DNA from: Hirsutella rhossiliensis
Lineage: Eukaryota; Ascomycota; Sordariomycetes; Hypocreales; Ophiocordycipitaceae
Direction of reading: 5' to 3'
Assembly: GCF_020360975.1 (NCBI RefSeq)
Contig: NW_025408671.1
Location: 3,596,001-3,660,000, forward strand
DNA: 64,000 nt
Positions 11,686 to 23,859 of this stretch are shown here, one piece after another; position 1 is the first letter of the stretch; each line of letters opens with the position of its first letter. Made by a program: the position numbers and the translations under genes. Under the pieces are notes generated by a model. It did not search any database and was not told the origin of the DNA. It saw only the letters and a program-made list of their open reading frames with translations.

Positions 11686-12253
11686 TATAAGGAACGGTGT
11701 TCCTACTATAAATAAAGCAGCTATAATATACTCTCCTAATTATATAAGCTAATAAGTAGTATATTAATTATAGATAAAATCTTATCCTATAGAGCAAGAA
11801 TCGCTTATTATTTTATATATTATTATATATTAAACGGGTTACCGGTTATTATATAATCGGGAATCGAAGGAATAGAGCTAGCTTAGAATATTAGCTAAGA
11901 CCTCTTAAGAATACCGGCATAACTAACCTCCTTTAAACACGAATATTAGTAGAACTAAGACACTTCCTAGATTTACTTAAGGTATTACGGAATTCCCTAG
12001 TCTTAGGGCTATACGGCAGCCTAAATCTAGTCCTAAAAGGTTCTTCTATTTAGCTATAATTATCTATATAAGATAGTATGTCCGCTAGTAGATAGATATA
12101 GAATTATTAACTTTAATACCTCTTCTATATACTAATATACTACTAATAAATTCCGTTGAAAATCCTACCTTATACTCCTTCTTCCCCTTTATTACGTAGT
12201 CTTACATAATTCCTTAATTTCCTAAAATTCCGCTTTTGCTATATACCTTAAGA
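11686..12253 (+). repeat. copia 5' LTR
   Basis: This 568-bp direct repeat pairs with 39337-39904 and starts tataagg (TGTAAGG before RIP). The right edge is set by the flanking cttac duplication and could be off by a few bases. Just inside the element the sequence ggttataagtgc follows, a candidate tRNA primer-binding site. Confidence 0.85.
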
Positions 12254-12261
12254 GGTTATAA

Positions 12262-13300
12262 GTGCTTACTTCTTTTAAGCTAGGAAATTAACTACTTATA
12301 CCTTTAAAATTCCTCGTCGAAATATTTAATTAAAATTCCTTTCGAAATTCCCCCTAACTTCTTTTACCTTCCTACGCTCTTAAACTCCCGTCTAGACTTC
12401 TCGATCCCTACGAACGAAATAATACCGAATTTATATAAAATAGGTAGATAGAAAGAATACGAATTTACTAGACTTAAGGGAAATTTAAATTATACCTTAT
12501 AGACTATAAGGATAGAAGCTATCCTTATAAAAGAAAAGCTTATTACTGCTCTAGAGTAAGTAAATTATATATAGACTACGGAGGCTTTATCTATAATATT
12601 CCTTTAAGTTAAAGATAGTCCCTTAATATAAACTTAGTATCTAAAAAATGCTAAAGAAGCGTAGGATAAGCTTAAAAAGCTATATAATCCGTCGAACTTT
12701 TCGTCGAATTATCTACTTATTAAGCAGCTCTTTAATCCTAGTCCCTTAGACTTTAATTTAAAGAAATACCTTTATAAGGTAAAGGAAATCTATAAGGATT
12801 TAAAATCCTATAATATAGAAATTCTAGAAGTTATTCTTATAGTATAGATTCTTAATTGCCTTAATAAGGAATTTAGAAGCTATATTATAAATATTACGTA
12901 GAGCCTTAGGTATAATTCTACGGCGTTTACCCTCGAAACCCTTATAGCTAGTCTTTTAGACGAAGCTAGAAGAATAAAGGATATAAATAAATCTTCGGAG
13001 AAAGCCTTCCTAATATAAAGGAAGCCTTAGAAATCCTATAGAAATTCTATGGATACTCCTTATTATAAGGAATATAAAAAACCAGGGCATTTTATAGTAA
13101 ATTACTATAAATTATACCTAAATAAGGCTCCGGCTTATTAGGTTTTAAATAAAGGAAAAAAGGATAATAGGACTTAAATTTCTAAGAAGAGAAAATCTTC
13201 TTCTTTATCTTCTTCTTTTAAGAAGAAATCCTCTTTTAGTAGTGTTTCTACTACTAATAAAAGAAGGAAGGCTTAAATTATAAAGCTAGAGTCCGATTCG
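12262..13300 (+). pseudogene. copia gag remnant
   Basis: This is the Gag-like region directly after the 5' LTR. Near 13059-13112 it reads YYKEYKKPGHFIVNYY, a CX2CX4HX4C zinc knuckle whose Cys codons became Tyr by TGY-to-TAY change while Gly-His is kept. A Lys/Ser-rich tail follows at about 13180-13270. Frames are interrupted by TAA/TAG at former Gln/Trp codons. Confidence 0.75.
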
Positions 13301-13309
13301 GACGATAGT

Positions 13310-15445
13310 AATAAGGTCTTAAATATAGCTTCGTAAGAAAATATAGACCTAGATATCGACCTTATAAACCTTTCTAAGGCTCCGACCCCTATATAAACGT
13401 CTAAGGATTTAGAGGTAATTTTAACCTCTATAAATACCCCTATAGTAGAAGCTAATAAAGACTCTCTTTTAGGACCTTTAAAAGCCTTGATTCCTAGAAT
13501 AAAGGAATTAGTCTTAAAGGTAAGAGAAGGAGGATTTCCTAGTTATAAGAATAAAAGGATCTTTAATTTTATATATAATACCGGAGCTACTAGGTATATA
13601 GTATCTAATAAGAATTTCCTTATTAACTATAAAGAAATTAAGTCTAAAGTTTACTAGGGAAAAGCTTCCTTTATATTAGTAAAAGGAAAGGGGGACTTAG
13701 TATTTAAGTTCCTATATAGTAGAAAAAGGTATATCCTTCGAGACTGCTTTTATATACCTAAATTAGGGGTAAATATACTATCCTAATCTTATTTTAATAA
13801 TACCTATGCCTTAATAGGAGGAAATAAAGTCCTTTTATTAGATAATAAGGCTAAGGTCCTTACTAAAGGATTTCTTAGAAATAAATTATATTATATTCTT
13901 ATAAAACCTTTATTAAAAAGCTAATCGATCCTTATTACGTTTTTAAAAGTAAAGGATATAGATTTTTATACTTAGTACTTACGCTTAGGGCATATAAATA
14001 GTAGGGCTATTTTAGAAATATTAAAAAGATATAATAAGGATATAAAAATGCCTTTAAAAGAGGAAAATAAAATAAGGTAATATAAAATATATATTAGAGT
14101 TAAAGCAACGAATAAGGTTAATAAATAACCTTTATATAAGTCTTATTCTTATTTAAAAAAAATAGTATTAGATATTTAAGGGCTAATTAAAGTGCTTACT
14201 TATAATAAATATTACTATTATATTTCTTTCCTAGACGTAGGAACCTAATATCTAGAAATATACCTTCTTCGAAAAAAGGGAGAAGCTCTAGATAGGTTCC
14301 TAGAATTTAAAAATAGGGTAGAAAATAACCCTAAAAATACTAGGATTAGAGAAGTATTTTCTAATAATACTTAAGAATTTATATATAAAATAAAGCTCTA
14401 TTATAAAAAAGAAGGAATTACCTTTAATACTAGTCTTCCTAGGACGCCGGAATCTAATAGTAGAATAAAAAGAATAAATCGTACGATATTAGAAAAAGTA
14501 CGAGCTCTTTTATTTACTACTAGGCTTCCTAAATATCTATAGGGAGAAGCTATTTTAATAGCTACCTATTTATATAATAGATTACTATATTCTACGATAG
14601 GATTTAAAAGTCCTATAAAAAAAAGGGATAATATAATACTACCCTTCGAGACCTTAAATAAAATTAAGACCTTTAGAAGCCTTATATATTATAAGAATAA
14701 AGACCTTAAAGATAAGCTAGATAATAGAGCTTTTAAGGGAATAATAGTAAGCTATTTAGAAAATGCATATAAAATCTAGGATTTTTCTAAGAGAAAGATT
14801 ACTATCTTTAGAGATATTACTATACTAGAGAATAAATTTATAAAAGATCTAGAAATCTCTAGTAGTAATAATACCTTTAATTTTAATTTTATTCTAAATA
14901 AAGATAAGCTAGAAAGCTATATCCTTATAAAGGAAGCTATTAGAGAACCTAGAGATAAAAGTCCCTTATCCTTTATAGAAGAAGAGTCTTTAAATAATAA
15001 TCCTATTCCTACTACTAGTAAAATAATAGTAGAATTACCTAAGAAGCTAGAAGGGTTCGATTCTAATTATATCGAATACCCTAACGTTAATTTATTTCTA
15101 AACTATGATTTTATAGAGTTAATTCTAGCTAGTATAGAAAATTAGGATCTAAAAATTCTAAAGACCTATAAATAAGTAATAAATAGCCCTAAAGTAGTAT
15201 TTTAAAAAGAAGCTATAATTAAGGAAATTAGCTAGCTAATTAAATATAAAACTTAGGAATTTTCCTACCTTCTTAGGGATAGGGAGGCTATAAGAGGCCG
15301 CTAGGTCTATACTATTAAGAAGGATAGTTAAAATAATATAATAAAATATAAAGCCCGTTTCGTAATATAGGGATTTAAGTAGATCTATAGCTTAGATTTC
15401 CTAGATACTTTCTCGACTATAGCTAGACCCGAATCTATTAGAATT
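13310..15445 (+). pseudogene. copia pol, protease and integrase part
   Basis: The protease block reads NTGATRYIVSNKNF at about 13575-13615 (D-S/T-GA expected, Asp turned to Asn). The integrase follows: an H-x-N zinc-binding stretch at about 13985-14010 (LRLGHINSRAIL) and a core with VLDIQG at 14166, later TPESNS-RI at about 14450. The linker to RT contains FIQGFKQ near 15360 and ends PESIRI at 15445. There it is broken by G2; the next codons are found at 37620. It is relatively lightly mutated and not functional. Confidence 0.85.
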
Positions 15446-15631
15446 TATCACGGAGTAAGTAGAGGTATAAGCGTAGGTACCGTCTATAAAATAATATTAA
15501 TAAGCTATATAGAGCTCTTTTATACGCGGCTATCCTAAATATATATATATAGGATCCGGCCCTCTATATATAACTATATAGCTTAGGCTATAGCTTAAGC
15601 CTATAACCTATAATAGTTAAAGACTCTTATA
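15446..15631 (-). repeat. G2 3' LTR
   Basis: This 186-bp LTR pairs with 37429-37614. Edges are set by the gaatt/aaatt duplication and by TATC/CTTATA ends (TG...CA before RIP). Confidence 0.88.
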
Positions 15632-16259
15632 TAATGCCCTCCCTTAAGCGTAGCGCGGCGTTACTTAATTAATAGCTTTTATACTATTAGGCCTATACCG
15701 CTAGCTTTACCTTACCCTTTCCTATTAATCGTATAGGCCCTACTAGCCCTATTATCCCCGCGCCCGTTAGCCTAGGTAGCCGGAACCGGGCTCTATACTT
15801 ATCGGCCGGCTAGCTGTTTAAATAGGGGCGCGACCTATTATATACGCCCCTAGGTAGCTAGCGGCCGGCCCGGACCTACGTAAGCCTTAGGTTGCCCGTC
15901 CCCTCGGCCTTAGGTAGCCTCCTTTACCTAGGGGTATATAAGGCGGCATCCCCCCCTTCCTTTATCCTTTCCTTCTCCTCCTTCTTTAACTATAGTAGTA
16001 GTAGTAATAAGTAAGTTCCGCTTTACCTAGGGTATTAGTTTATTCCTAGCTATATAGGCCGCTTTATTAACGTATACATATAGTAGTAGCCGTAGTAGTA
16101 ATAATAGCCCTAATAATAATAACTTTAGCTAGTAAGTTCTCCGCCCTATAGAGCGGGAGGCTATAATCTATAATACTAACTTCTACGATAGATATACCTA
16201 CCTCCCCCTCCCTTACTTCCTCCTTCTTAGAGCGTATAAAGTCGTTCGTCGACGCTATA
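15632..16259 (+). pseudogene. G2 antisense passenger ORF, N-terminal part
   Basis: The region between the G2 3' LTR and the G1 insertion. The first about 300 bp look like leader, with a pyrimidine-rich stretch at 15948-15990. From about 16080 the plus strand is rich in Gln codons (now TAG/TAA), and from about 16190 it reads SLTSSFLERIKSFVDA up to the G1 insertion. Skipping G1 and one copy of its target duplication, the frame goes on as VLGTADD at 31489. It is opposite in strand to G2 gag-pol. No known domain is recognised. The exact start is not determined. Confidence 0.6.
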
Positions 16260-16709
16260 TATAACGACCGGTATTATTCCTAAGGGATAAACCTATTAAG
16301 GGGTTTATATTAATAGATATAATAGGGCGTGGTCTAAGTAATAATAAGTATATTACGTTAGTAATAAGTTAGAGGTTATAGACTATAGACTATAACTAGG
16401 TAATTAGAATTAAAGATAGAATCGTAATAAAGATCTATATTAAAAGCTAGAGAGCTATCTATTTAAAGGAGTAAAAGTAGGTAGCTATATATACCTATAG
16501 AGACTATCCTTAGATTATAGGCCTAGCTATAATCCTTAATATTAAATTATATAGAGCGTAGTAATCTCGTTAATCCTAGATTACTTAGATCTCTATAATC
16601 CTCTCGATCCTATATTTATTAGATAGTTATGCCGACTATTTATCTATTAGGCCGTATTACGTACTTAACGCAGTCGCCTATTAGCGGCCTAGTAGCCGTA
16701 GTTATAATA
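16260..16709 (-). repeat. G1 copy a 3' LTR
   Basis: This 450-bp LTR is nearly identical in layout to 31037-31486 and 54414-54863. It begins tataacgac and ends gttataata, imperfect inverted ends compatible with TGT...ACA. Confidence 0.88.
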
Positions 16710-16711
16710 TA

Positions 16712-17578
16712 ATATCTCCCCTCCTTTTAGTTTTATCTATAAGACCTACTATAGCTACCTTAGCCGCTATATATAGATATACCCTTATTGCGTTATATAT
16801 AAGTATATCGTTCCTTATCTCTTTATCCTTTTAGGATATACTACTAATAGTATATTTAGTCGTATACTAAAAAATCGTTCTTAAAAAGCCTTTAAGCGCG
16901 CTACTCTTACTAAATATATCGACTTAAGTAGAGATCCTACTAATATACCGTATACTTAATACTTTAAAGTAAAGAAGATAAATTATTAGATAGCCGAAAA
17001 CTCTTCGCGCTATAATAATTATATTGCTAGTAGTCGTCCTTATTATAATAGTATTTTAGTAGCCTCTTCTTATAGGTATCTTTTAATTCTTTCTATACGT
17101 AGTAGCTAACGTATTTCTTTTAGTAACTAAATTATTAGCGGAGTAGTATAAGCTATATTCTAAAGAGAAGGAAGCTAGGGAAGCCTTATTAAAGCTTTAG
17201 GCATAGCTTATAAATCTTTAGTAGTAAATATCTATTGCTATTAATCGTTTAGCTTATATCTAGAAGATTCGGAATTATATAAAGGAAAAGAGTTCTAAGT
17301 TATTTCGTTATAGTATCTAAGAAGTAGATACTAAGGATAGCGTTTTACCTACGCTCGATATATATAAGTATTAGGTAGTAAATAACTTATAATCGTTAGG
17401 CGTTCTTAACGAGGCGAATTAGTCCTTATTTAGTATTAGCGAGGAGTTTATAGGTCTTAGTCCTTTAATCCCTCTTAAACCTTTTAGTAAAATTATTAAA
17501 GTAGAGAGCTATAGTAGGTTAAGTGCTTAAGTAGTTCCTAGGTATTTTCCTCTAGTTTATATCCCTTCTACTTAATAA
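16712..17578 (+). pseudogene. G1 antisense passenger ORF: predicted membrane and coiled-coil protein (copy a)
   Basis: The plus strand, opposite to G1 pol, reads through 289 codons in one frame with only TAA/TAG interruptions. The presumed start is ATA-TCT at 16712, which would be ATG before RIP, overlapping the polypurine tract. The first about 145 residues are very hydrophobic (several likely membrane segments). A charged, Gln-rich coiled coil follows (LLAEQ...EKEAREALLKL, roughly residues 145-200), then an acidic tail with DSVLPTLDI and FSISEEFIGL. Two TAA codons at 17573-17578 may be the true end. The coiled coil plus acidic tail resembles uncharacterised proteins I recall as common in ascomycete genomes; that is from memory, not a search. 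Pol ends just to its right, tail-to-tail. Confidence 0.6.
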
Positions 17579-17639
17579 GGTATTCTTATTACTAACCTTA
17601 TTTTCTTATATCTAGTATTTATTCTACTTTATATTCTTA

Positions 17640-18861
17640 ATTATTATCGACTTTAATTTTTTCCTATAGTTTAGCGTTTTATAGCGCTAGTTCTAATAAT
17701 AAGATATAAAATATTAGGTATATCTATATTATTATTAGTAGCGAAAGTTCGTAGTTAACTTTTAAAATAGGTTTCTTAACCTTAAACGGTCTAAGTTTTT
17801 TAAAATCTAATTTATTACTTAGTCGTTTTATTTTAATATTTCGTTAGATAAGGTAGACTATATCTCCCTCTTAAAAGATTAGTCCTTATAATCTTTTCCG
17901 ATTATAGTAAGTAGATATTCGTTTTCTAATAAATTAAAGTTCTTATTATATTTCTTTATATAATTTTTATAGCTAATCTACTTATAGTATCGCTTATTCT
18001 ACTTATAGTCCTTATTAAGTAACCTTAAATACTTTTAGGTTATATTTATAATTAGCGTATATTAGTAAGAGCTTAGTTATTTCCGTAACTAAGCTATTAT
18101 AAGCTAGTTACGCTATTAGTAGCTATTTAACTTAATCGTTTTATTTATAGCTAATATAGTATCGTAAATATTATTTAAGTATTTAGTTAAGTCGTTCTAT
18201 TTATCTATTTATTTATAAGTAATAAGCTATACTAAGCTTATATTTTATCCTTAATTATACTATAAGAGCTTACTAAAACTTAGCTATAAATATACTTCCT
18301 TTATTAAAGATAATCTTATTTAGTAGTCTATAATTACTAATAATAGTTTATAGGAATATATATACTAGCTCTTTTATATTACTTACTTCCTTATATAGTA
18401 AGAAGTACTTATACTTTATTAGTCTATCGGTAATAACGAATATACTATTATATTTAACGTTAATTATAGGTTCTTTTAATAGTAGTAGCTTTATAATATA
18501 ATTAAAAGCTATTAAATCCTATAGTTTCTCTAGTACTAGTAGTAGTTATAATTCTCTATATAGTTTATATCGTTTAGCTTTACTTTATATATAAAGTTTA
18601 TATTCTTTAATAACTTATCGTACTACTTCCTTAAGCTATAAGAAGTTATATTATCGTTTAATCTATTTTATTATTCTTTAGATTCCTTAGTATCTATATA
18701 TTAGATATTTATATATATCTTATATAACTTTATCTTATAATTTTAGTAGTATCTAGATTTTATTCTTATATATTAAAACTTCCGAATATTCTATATTATA
18801 TCCCTTTAGTACTTTATATTCTTTTATTTATTTTAAGATCTTTTAGTATATTAAGTTATTA
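17640..18861 (-). pseudogene. G1 pol C-terminal part (integrase), copy a
   Basis: This is the minus-strand integrase end. At about 17660-17870 it reads GDIVYLI-RNIKIKRLSNKL followed by DFKKLRPFKVK, the integrase C-terminal GPY/F-type domain of Ty3/gypsy elements, with RIP stops at former Gln/Trp. The integrase core lies to the right, up to the LINE-T insertion at 18862; pol continues at 26241. Confidence 0.8.
18848..18861. repeat. Target-site duplication of LINE-T copy B, left copy
   Basis: The 14-bp sequence atattaagttatta occurs here and at 26227-26240. The empty site is seen in G1 copy b around 57000. Confidence 0.85.
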
Positions 18862-18999
18862 TATTTATATTATATAGAAAAAAAAAACTTCTCGCGAAAC
18901 CGATATACGCTTATAGCGGGTACGTATCGCGACTAAAATACTAACTAATACTAGGAATTAATTTAGTAGTATTAATTACCCTTAGTAATAATACTACGC

Positions 19000-20470
19000 T
19001 AAGGTAGAGGGGTAGGTAGACGTAGTAGCGGCCCTCGACGTACTAAGCTTAATTAGAGCGCGTAGCGCGAAGAGACGCTACCTAAATTTATATACCCTAA
19101 TAAAGCGAGTTAATAAACCTAAAGTAGCGATATAATACCGGCCTAAGCGCCGAGCGACCCTATAGAAAAAGTAGTATACAACGAACTCGCGGGCTTTATC
19201 CTAAGCGTATAGTTCGGTAAGGTATAGGTAGTAGTCGAACGGCTCTTTAAGGCAAAGAGCTATACTAGTAATACGTCGTCGGCGGTACTCTACGCGGACG
19301 AGAGCTTTAAGACGATAATCTAGGATATAATTAAGGAGGCAGTTAAGGAAGAACTCCGCCTAGGTATTACTTTAGGCCCTAGGGGCCCTAAGCGAACCTA
19401 GGCCGTGGTTATAGCTAAGACTAAGAGACCGACCTAATATAAAGCTATAGTAAAATAGGTCCTACCGCGCTATAAACGCGAGATAATTATAGTCCCTACT
19501 AGGGCACCGCCTAAAATCCTAAGCCGCGAACCGAAGGATATAGTAAAGGCGGTAAATATAGCCCTAAAAGCTATAAGCGCTATAGCGGTAAGGCGCCTCT
19601 AAAGTAGAGATATCGCGGTTATATTTAATACCGCGGCGAGAGCTTATTAAAGGGACTAAGGCTAGGGTAAAGCTATATTCGGACTAGAGGCTATAATCTC
19701 CCGCCGCGCGTATATAGTAGTCGTAAAGAACGTCCCCTTAAGGGTAGCGACGGTAGATAGGGAGCAATTGCTCTATAAGATTATAGAGGCGAATAAAGTC
19801 GAGGTCCTCTAGGCCTAAGCGCTACGCCCTTAATCTAAGATATCGACGGCGATAACTATACTTATTAAGGTCGGTAGCCTAGAGGAGGCTAATAGGCTTT
19901 ATAACCTAGGCCTAGTCCTCGAAGTATAGATCTTTTAATATAAACCCTATAATAAGTCGGTCTAACTATAGAGGTACTATAATTACTATAGATATAGCTA
20001 TATCGCTAGGCAATATATATTAATATAACTCTATAGCTAATATAAGAGTATAGTATATAATAGAGGCAAGGATAAATATAGGGCTAAGAAGGGCGAAATC
20101 CCTTATAATTATATCTTATATTAAGGAGACTACTTATTATAGACCTAGACCTACCCTATAGCGAATAAAGCCTAGGAAAAGGTAAGGGAAAACTACCCGC
20201 GACGACCTTAATAGTTCGCGAATACTTAGATATATACTAAGTAATAGGTGCTCCCTACTATCGAAACCTAGGGCGTTCTTAAATCGACCGTAGTCCGGAA
20301 GCGGGGACTAAGTAGACCGCGCTAGGATAAGAGGTCGAGCTTAAAACACCCGCCGGCTAATAGGGCTAGGGAGGCTAAACCGAGTATAAATAATATTTAT
20401 AGGTATAGTAGATAGAGAAGCGCTAAGAGATAGAGCGCCTCCCTCCTTATATAGACGACCCCTTTTACCC
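19000..20470 (+). pseudogene. LINE-T ORF1 (gag-like RNA-binding protein), copy B
   Basis: This is the Gag-like ORF1. A coherent frame is readable from about 19270. The RNA-binding half contains AIAVRRLQSRDIAVIF (about 19580-19630, former Gln codon now stop) and NVPLRVATVDREQL near 19725. The zinc knuckle at about 19960-20021 reads RYYNYYRYSYIARQY, where Tyr stands for Cys or His. Stops are all TAA/TAG. The start could not be fixed. Confidence 0.75.
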
Positions 20471-20607
20471 CGACCCTACCTATATATAACTAAAAGTACT
20501 ATTTTAGAATATATAAAAGAGATATAAGCTAGCTTAGTTAGCGCTTTACTACTAAGCTAGCTTTAACTTAATAGTACTATAGGAAGTAGAAGCTATACTA
20601 GGAGGCG

Positions 20608-20618
20608 CCCCCCCCCCC
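20608..20618 (+). repeat. Homopolymer run of 11 C
   Basis: A C11 tract lies between ORF1 and ORF2 of LINE-T copy B. The matching place in copy C (about 62932) is a shorter G run on the plus strand. Confidence 0.85.
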
Positions 20619-20649
20619 TTAGAGCAGCGCCCTATAGCCTAGTCTATAA

Positions 20650-23600
20650 GAAGGGGAGGTACGCGCTATATATATATAAAAGGCTTAGGCTAGGGACTTA
20701 GTCGCCTTAGTTTAGACTAGACTAGAGCGAGGTAATTTTCGGGGATAGTACTAGACTATAGGCAATTTACTTACTACTAGGGGCCGCGAGGGTAAGAGCA
20801 CTACGCGACCTAAGCGTAATCGAACTAGAGCACCTTATAGTAATAGTAAGGGACTTTAATATCTATTACTTACTCTAGGATAGATATAATAAAACCTTAG
20901 ATAGCGCGATATAACTTATATAGGAGGTAATAAGGCTATAGCTTAAACTCGCTACCTTAAGAGGGGAGTATATAAGATTCTTTTATAACTAAAGGGATAG
21001 TACTATCGACCTAGCTTAGGTAACGCTAGAGACTAGAATATAGTATACCGGGCTTAATCTAGACCTAACTAGGTTAGACTATATCCCTTAAACTATTATA
21101 CTATAGGTCGATACCTAGGCCTAGGTACCTAAACCGGCCCTAAGGTAGAAAGAAGTAAAAGTAAAGCTTATCGAAGCTAAGACTATATCTTAGCTAGGAC
21201 TATACTAGCTAATACTCTAGACGCCTAAGGATATCGATAAGGACCTAGACTATATCTTCGCTACTTTAGCGTAGATCGTAATAGCTATAGTTCCGCGCTA
21301 AGGGCGAGTATTACCTAAGGGCAATATATAGTTTACCCTAGAAGTAAGGAGGGCAATAAGGGAGGCTAAGAGGGTAAGGAGGAAGTATAAGTAGGAAAGG
21401 AATAAGGCGAACTAAGAAGACTTATATAAGGCGTCTATAGCTTAGAAGCAGACTATCCGCGAGGTAAGGAGGGCCTATTAGCGTAAGTTCTTAGAGGAAT
21501 TTAGCGCCGATAATACTAAGCTCTAGAACGTAGAAAGGTAGGTAAGACTCTATAGTAGGCTACTACCGGAACCGACCTATATCCTACCGCTAGTTAAGGA
21601 AGGTAAGGACTAACTAACGGAAACCTTTAAAGGGAAGGCCTAGCTACTAGCCGCTAAGTTCTTCCTATTAAAGGCCGGCACGACCTAAGGGCTACCCTAG
21701 CCTATAGCTAAGGCGACCCTTATAGTTAACTAATAGATCTAGCTAGCTAACGTCGTAGGGGCGCTAGGTAAGATAGTAAGCTAGAAAGCAGCGGGTTTAA
21801 ATAGCGTCCCCTTAGGGTTTATTAAGAAGTACGGCCTAGCCTTAGTTTAGCGACTAGCTATAATTTTTAACGCCTATACCTAACTCTTATATTTCCTAGG
21901 TTAGTTTTATAGCGCGAATATAGTAGTTATTCGGAAGCTAGGTAAGAGGCCGGACGCTTACTATATAGTAAGGGGTTAGAGACTAATCTCCCTCTTACCT
22001 ATAGTAGGAAAAGTACTTAAGTAAATACTAGCCTAGAGGATCGCGGGAGTAGCGGAGGCGAACGGCATCCTATTAAATAGATAAATAGGGAATAGGAGGG
22101 AACGCTCTATAAAGGCGGCGATCCTACTAGTAATAGAACTAGTGCGCGTAATATAGGCCTAGAAGGGTATCGTATTATTCCTATAGCTAGATATTAAGGG
22201 CGTATTCGATACGGTTAACTATAATAAGCTTATAAGGGAACTAAAGCTTAAGGGATACCTTAGGTAGCTTACGAGCCTAATATAGAGCTTCGTAAGTAAT
22301 AGGAGATCGACCCTTTACTTTAATAAGAAGACCTTAGAGCTAACTTAAGTGCTAACGGGAGTCCCTTAGGGCTCCCCCCTATCCCCGATCCTATTTTTAT
22401 ACTATATAACCCCCTTATATAAAAGGCTTAGTATAATATATAGTATTTATACTATCGGCTTTACTAATAATATAAATATAGTTAGTATCGGACCTAATAA
22501 GGCTACTATAGTAGTACGCCTAGAGGAAGCCTAGAGGGTATACGCGGAATAGGCAACTAAGTTTACGGTTACTTTTAAACTATTAAAGAGCGAATTAATA
22601 TACTTTATATAAAGGAGATAAGCGATAACGACGCCGGTACGCCTTAGGGCTAACGTAGTAACCCCGGTCTAAGAGGCCCGCTTACTAAGGGTTTAGGTAT
22701 ACCGGAAACTACGCTAAAAGGTATACTTAAAATAACTCTAAGCGAAGTTAAAGCGCTAGACTATAGCCCTAACTAGGCTCGCGGCGTCTACGTAGGGCTA
22801 TACCTTACTACGCGCTAAGGAAGTCTATAGTAAGGTAATCCGGTCCCTAATCTCCTACGCTATAGTTATATTTTATAAGATAACGCCCGTAGAGGGGAAA
22901 CTACGTAGAATCGCGCGGGACCTTACCTAGGACTAGTTAGCCTACCTCTAGGTAGTAATAGGTACCTACTACGCGACCCTAGTCTACTAAGTCGAAGCGG
23001 AGGTATAGGTGCCCTTAATCGACCTTTACTTAAACTAAAGAATAATAAATACCCTTTAGAGGCTAAAAGACTTAGGGCTCTTAGGCTAAATCTAACGCGC
23101 GTTTAACGCGGTCGCGGGTATACTTAAAAGGAGGCGATGCTAGAGAGAGGGTAAACCCCTAGCGGTACTACCTCTAGGTAGAACCCCCCTTATAGAAGAG
23201 ATAAGGGGGATCTAAAGCTAGATAGAAATAAACGACCTCCTAGATAAAGCTAAGTCGCTTAAAAGGCTAAATAAGGAATAGGCTGCCTAATAGAATGCTA
23301 GGGAAGACGCGATCCGATAATACTAAACTACCCTCTACCCTACCGACTTCCTACCTTAGTTCGATAAGGCGATAACGCTAGACTATTATAAGGGCCTCCC
23401 TAAGTATATTAGTATAGTAATTACCTAGATATATATAAGAAAGATTAGGCTTAATAACTTCCTTTTTAACCGATAGGCCTTTAATATAGTTTCGCTAATA
23501 TATACTTATAGATAAAGATAGGATACTATCTACTATATAATAATCGACTATCTATTAATAGTAGAGGTAAGGGAGTCCCTCTTAATATAGGCCTAGGATA

Positions 23601-23850
23601 TAAGTAATATAAGAGCGGGCCTTTAAGGGAAAAGGACTATAGCGCCGCTAGCGTAATAGTTCCTTTACTTAGGTAGGCTCCGTTAGTTTAACCTAGCTTA
23701 GAGGCTATATATAGATATACTAGATAATAAAACTAAGGTCGCGCTAGGGATAGAGCGGCCTTAACTAAAACTACCTTAGCTAACTACCTCCCTTACTAAG
23801 GCAACCTAGAAAAGGAGAGGACTTACGATTATAGGACTATAGCTTTAACC
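20650..23850 (+). pseudogene. LINE-T ORF2 (APE endonuclease, reverse transcriptase), copy B
   Basis: The endonuclease motif reads RDFNIYYLL at about 20847-20872 (GDFN expected). The reverse transcriptase has LDIKGVFDTVNYNKL at about 22190-22230, TGVPQGSPLSPILF at 22355-22395, and GFTNNINIV at about 22456-22480 in place of the catalytic FADD. The C-terminal part has KGLPKYIS and RKIRLNNFLFNR (about 23390-23470), a block I know from the end of Tad-type ORF2 proteins. I could not identify an RNase H domain. Many TAA/TAG codons make it inactive. Confidence 0.88.
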
Positions 23851-23859
23851 GAACTAGAC

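Noticed and set aside
9095..13305. DNA transposon with long terminal inverted repeats
   Set aside because: The arms are LTR plus gag of a copia element; the right arm continues into a full copia pol with its own 3' LTR and target duplication.
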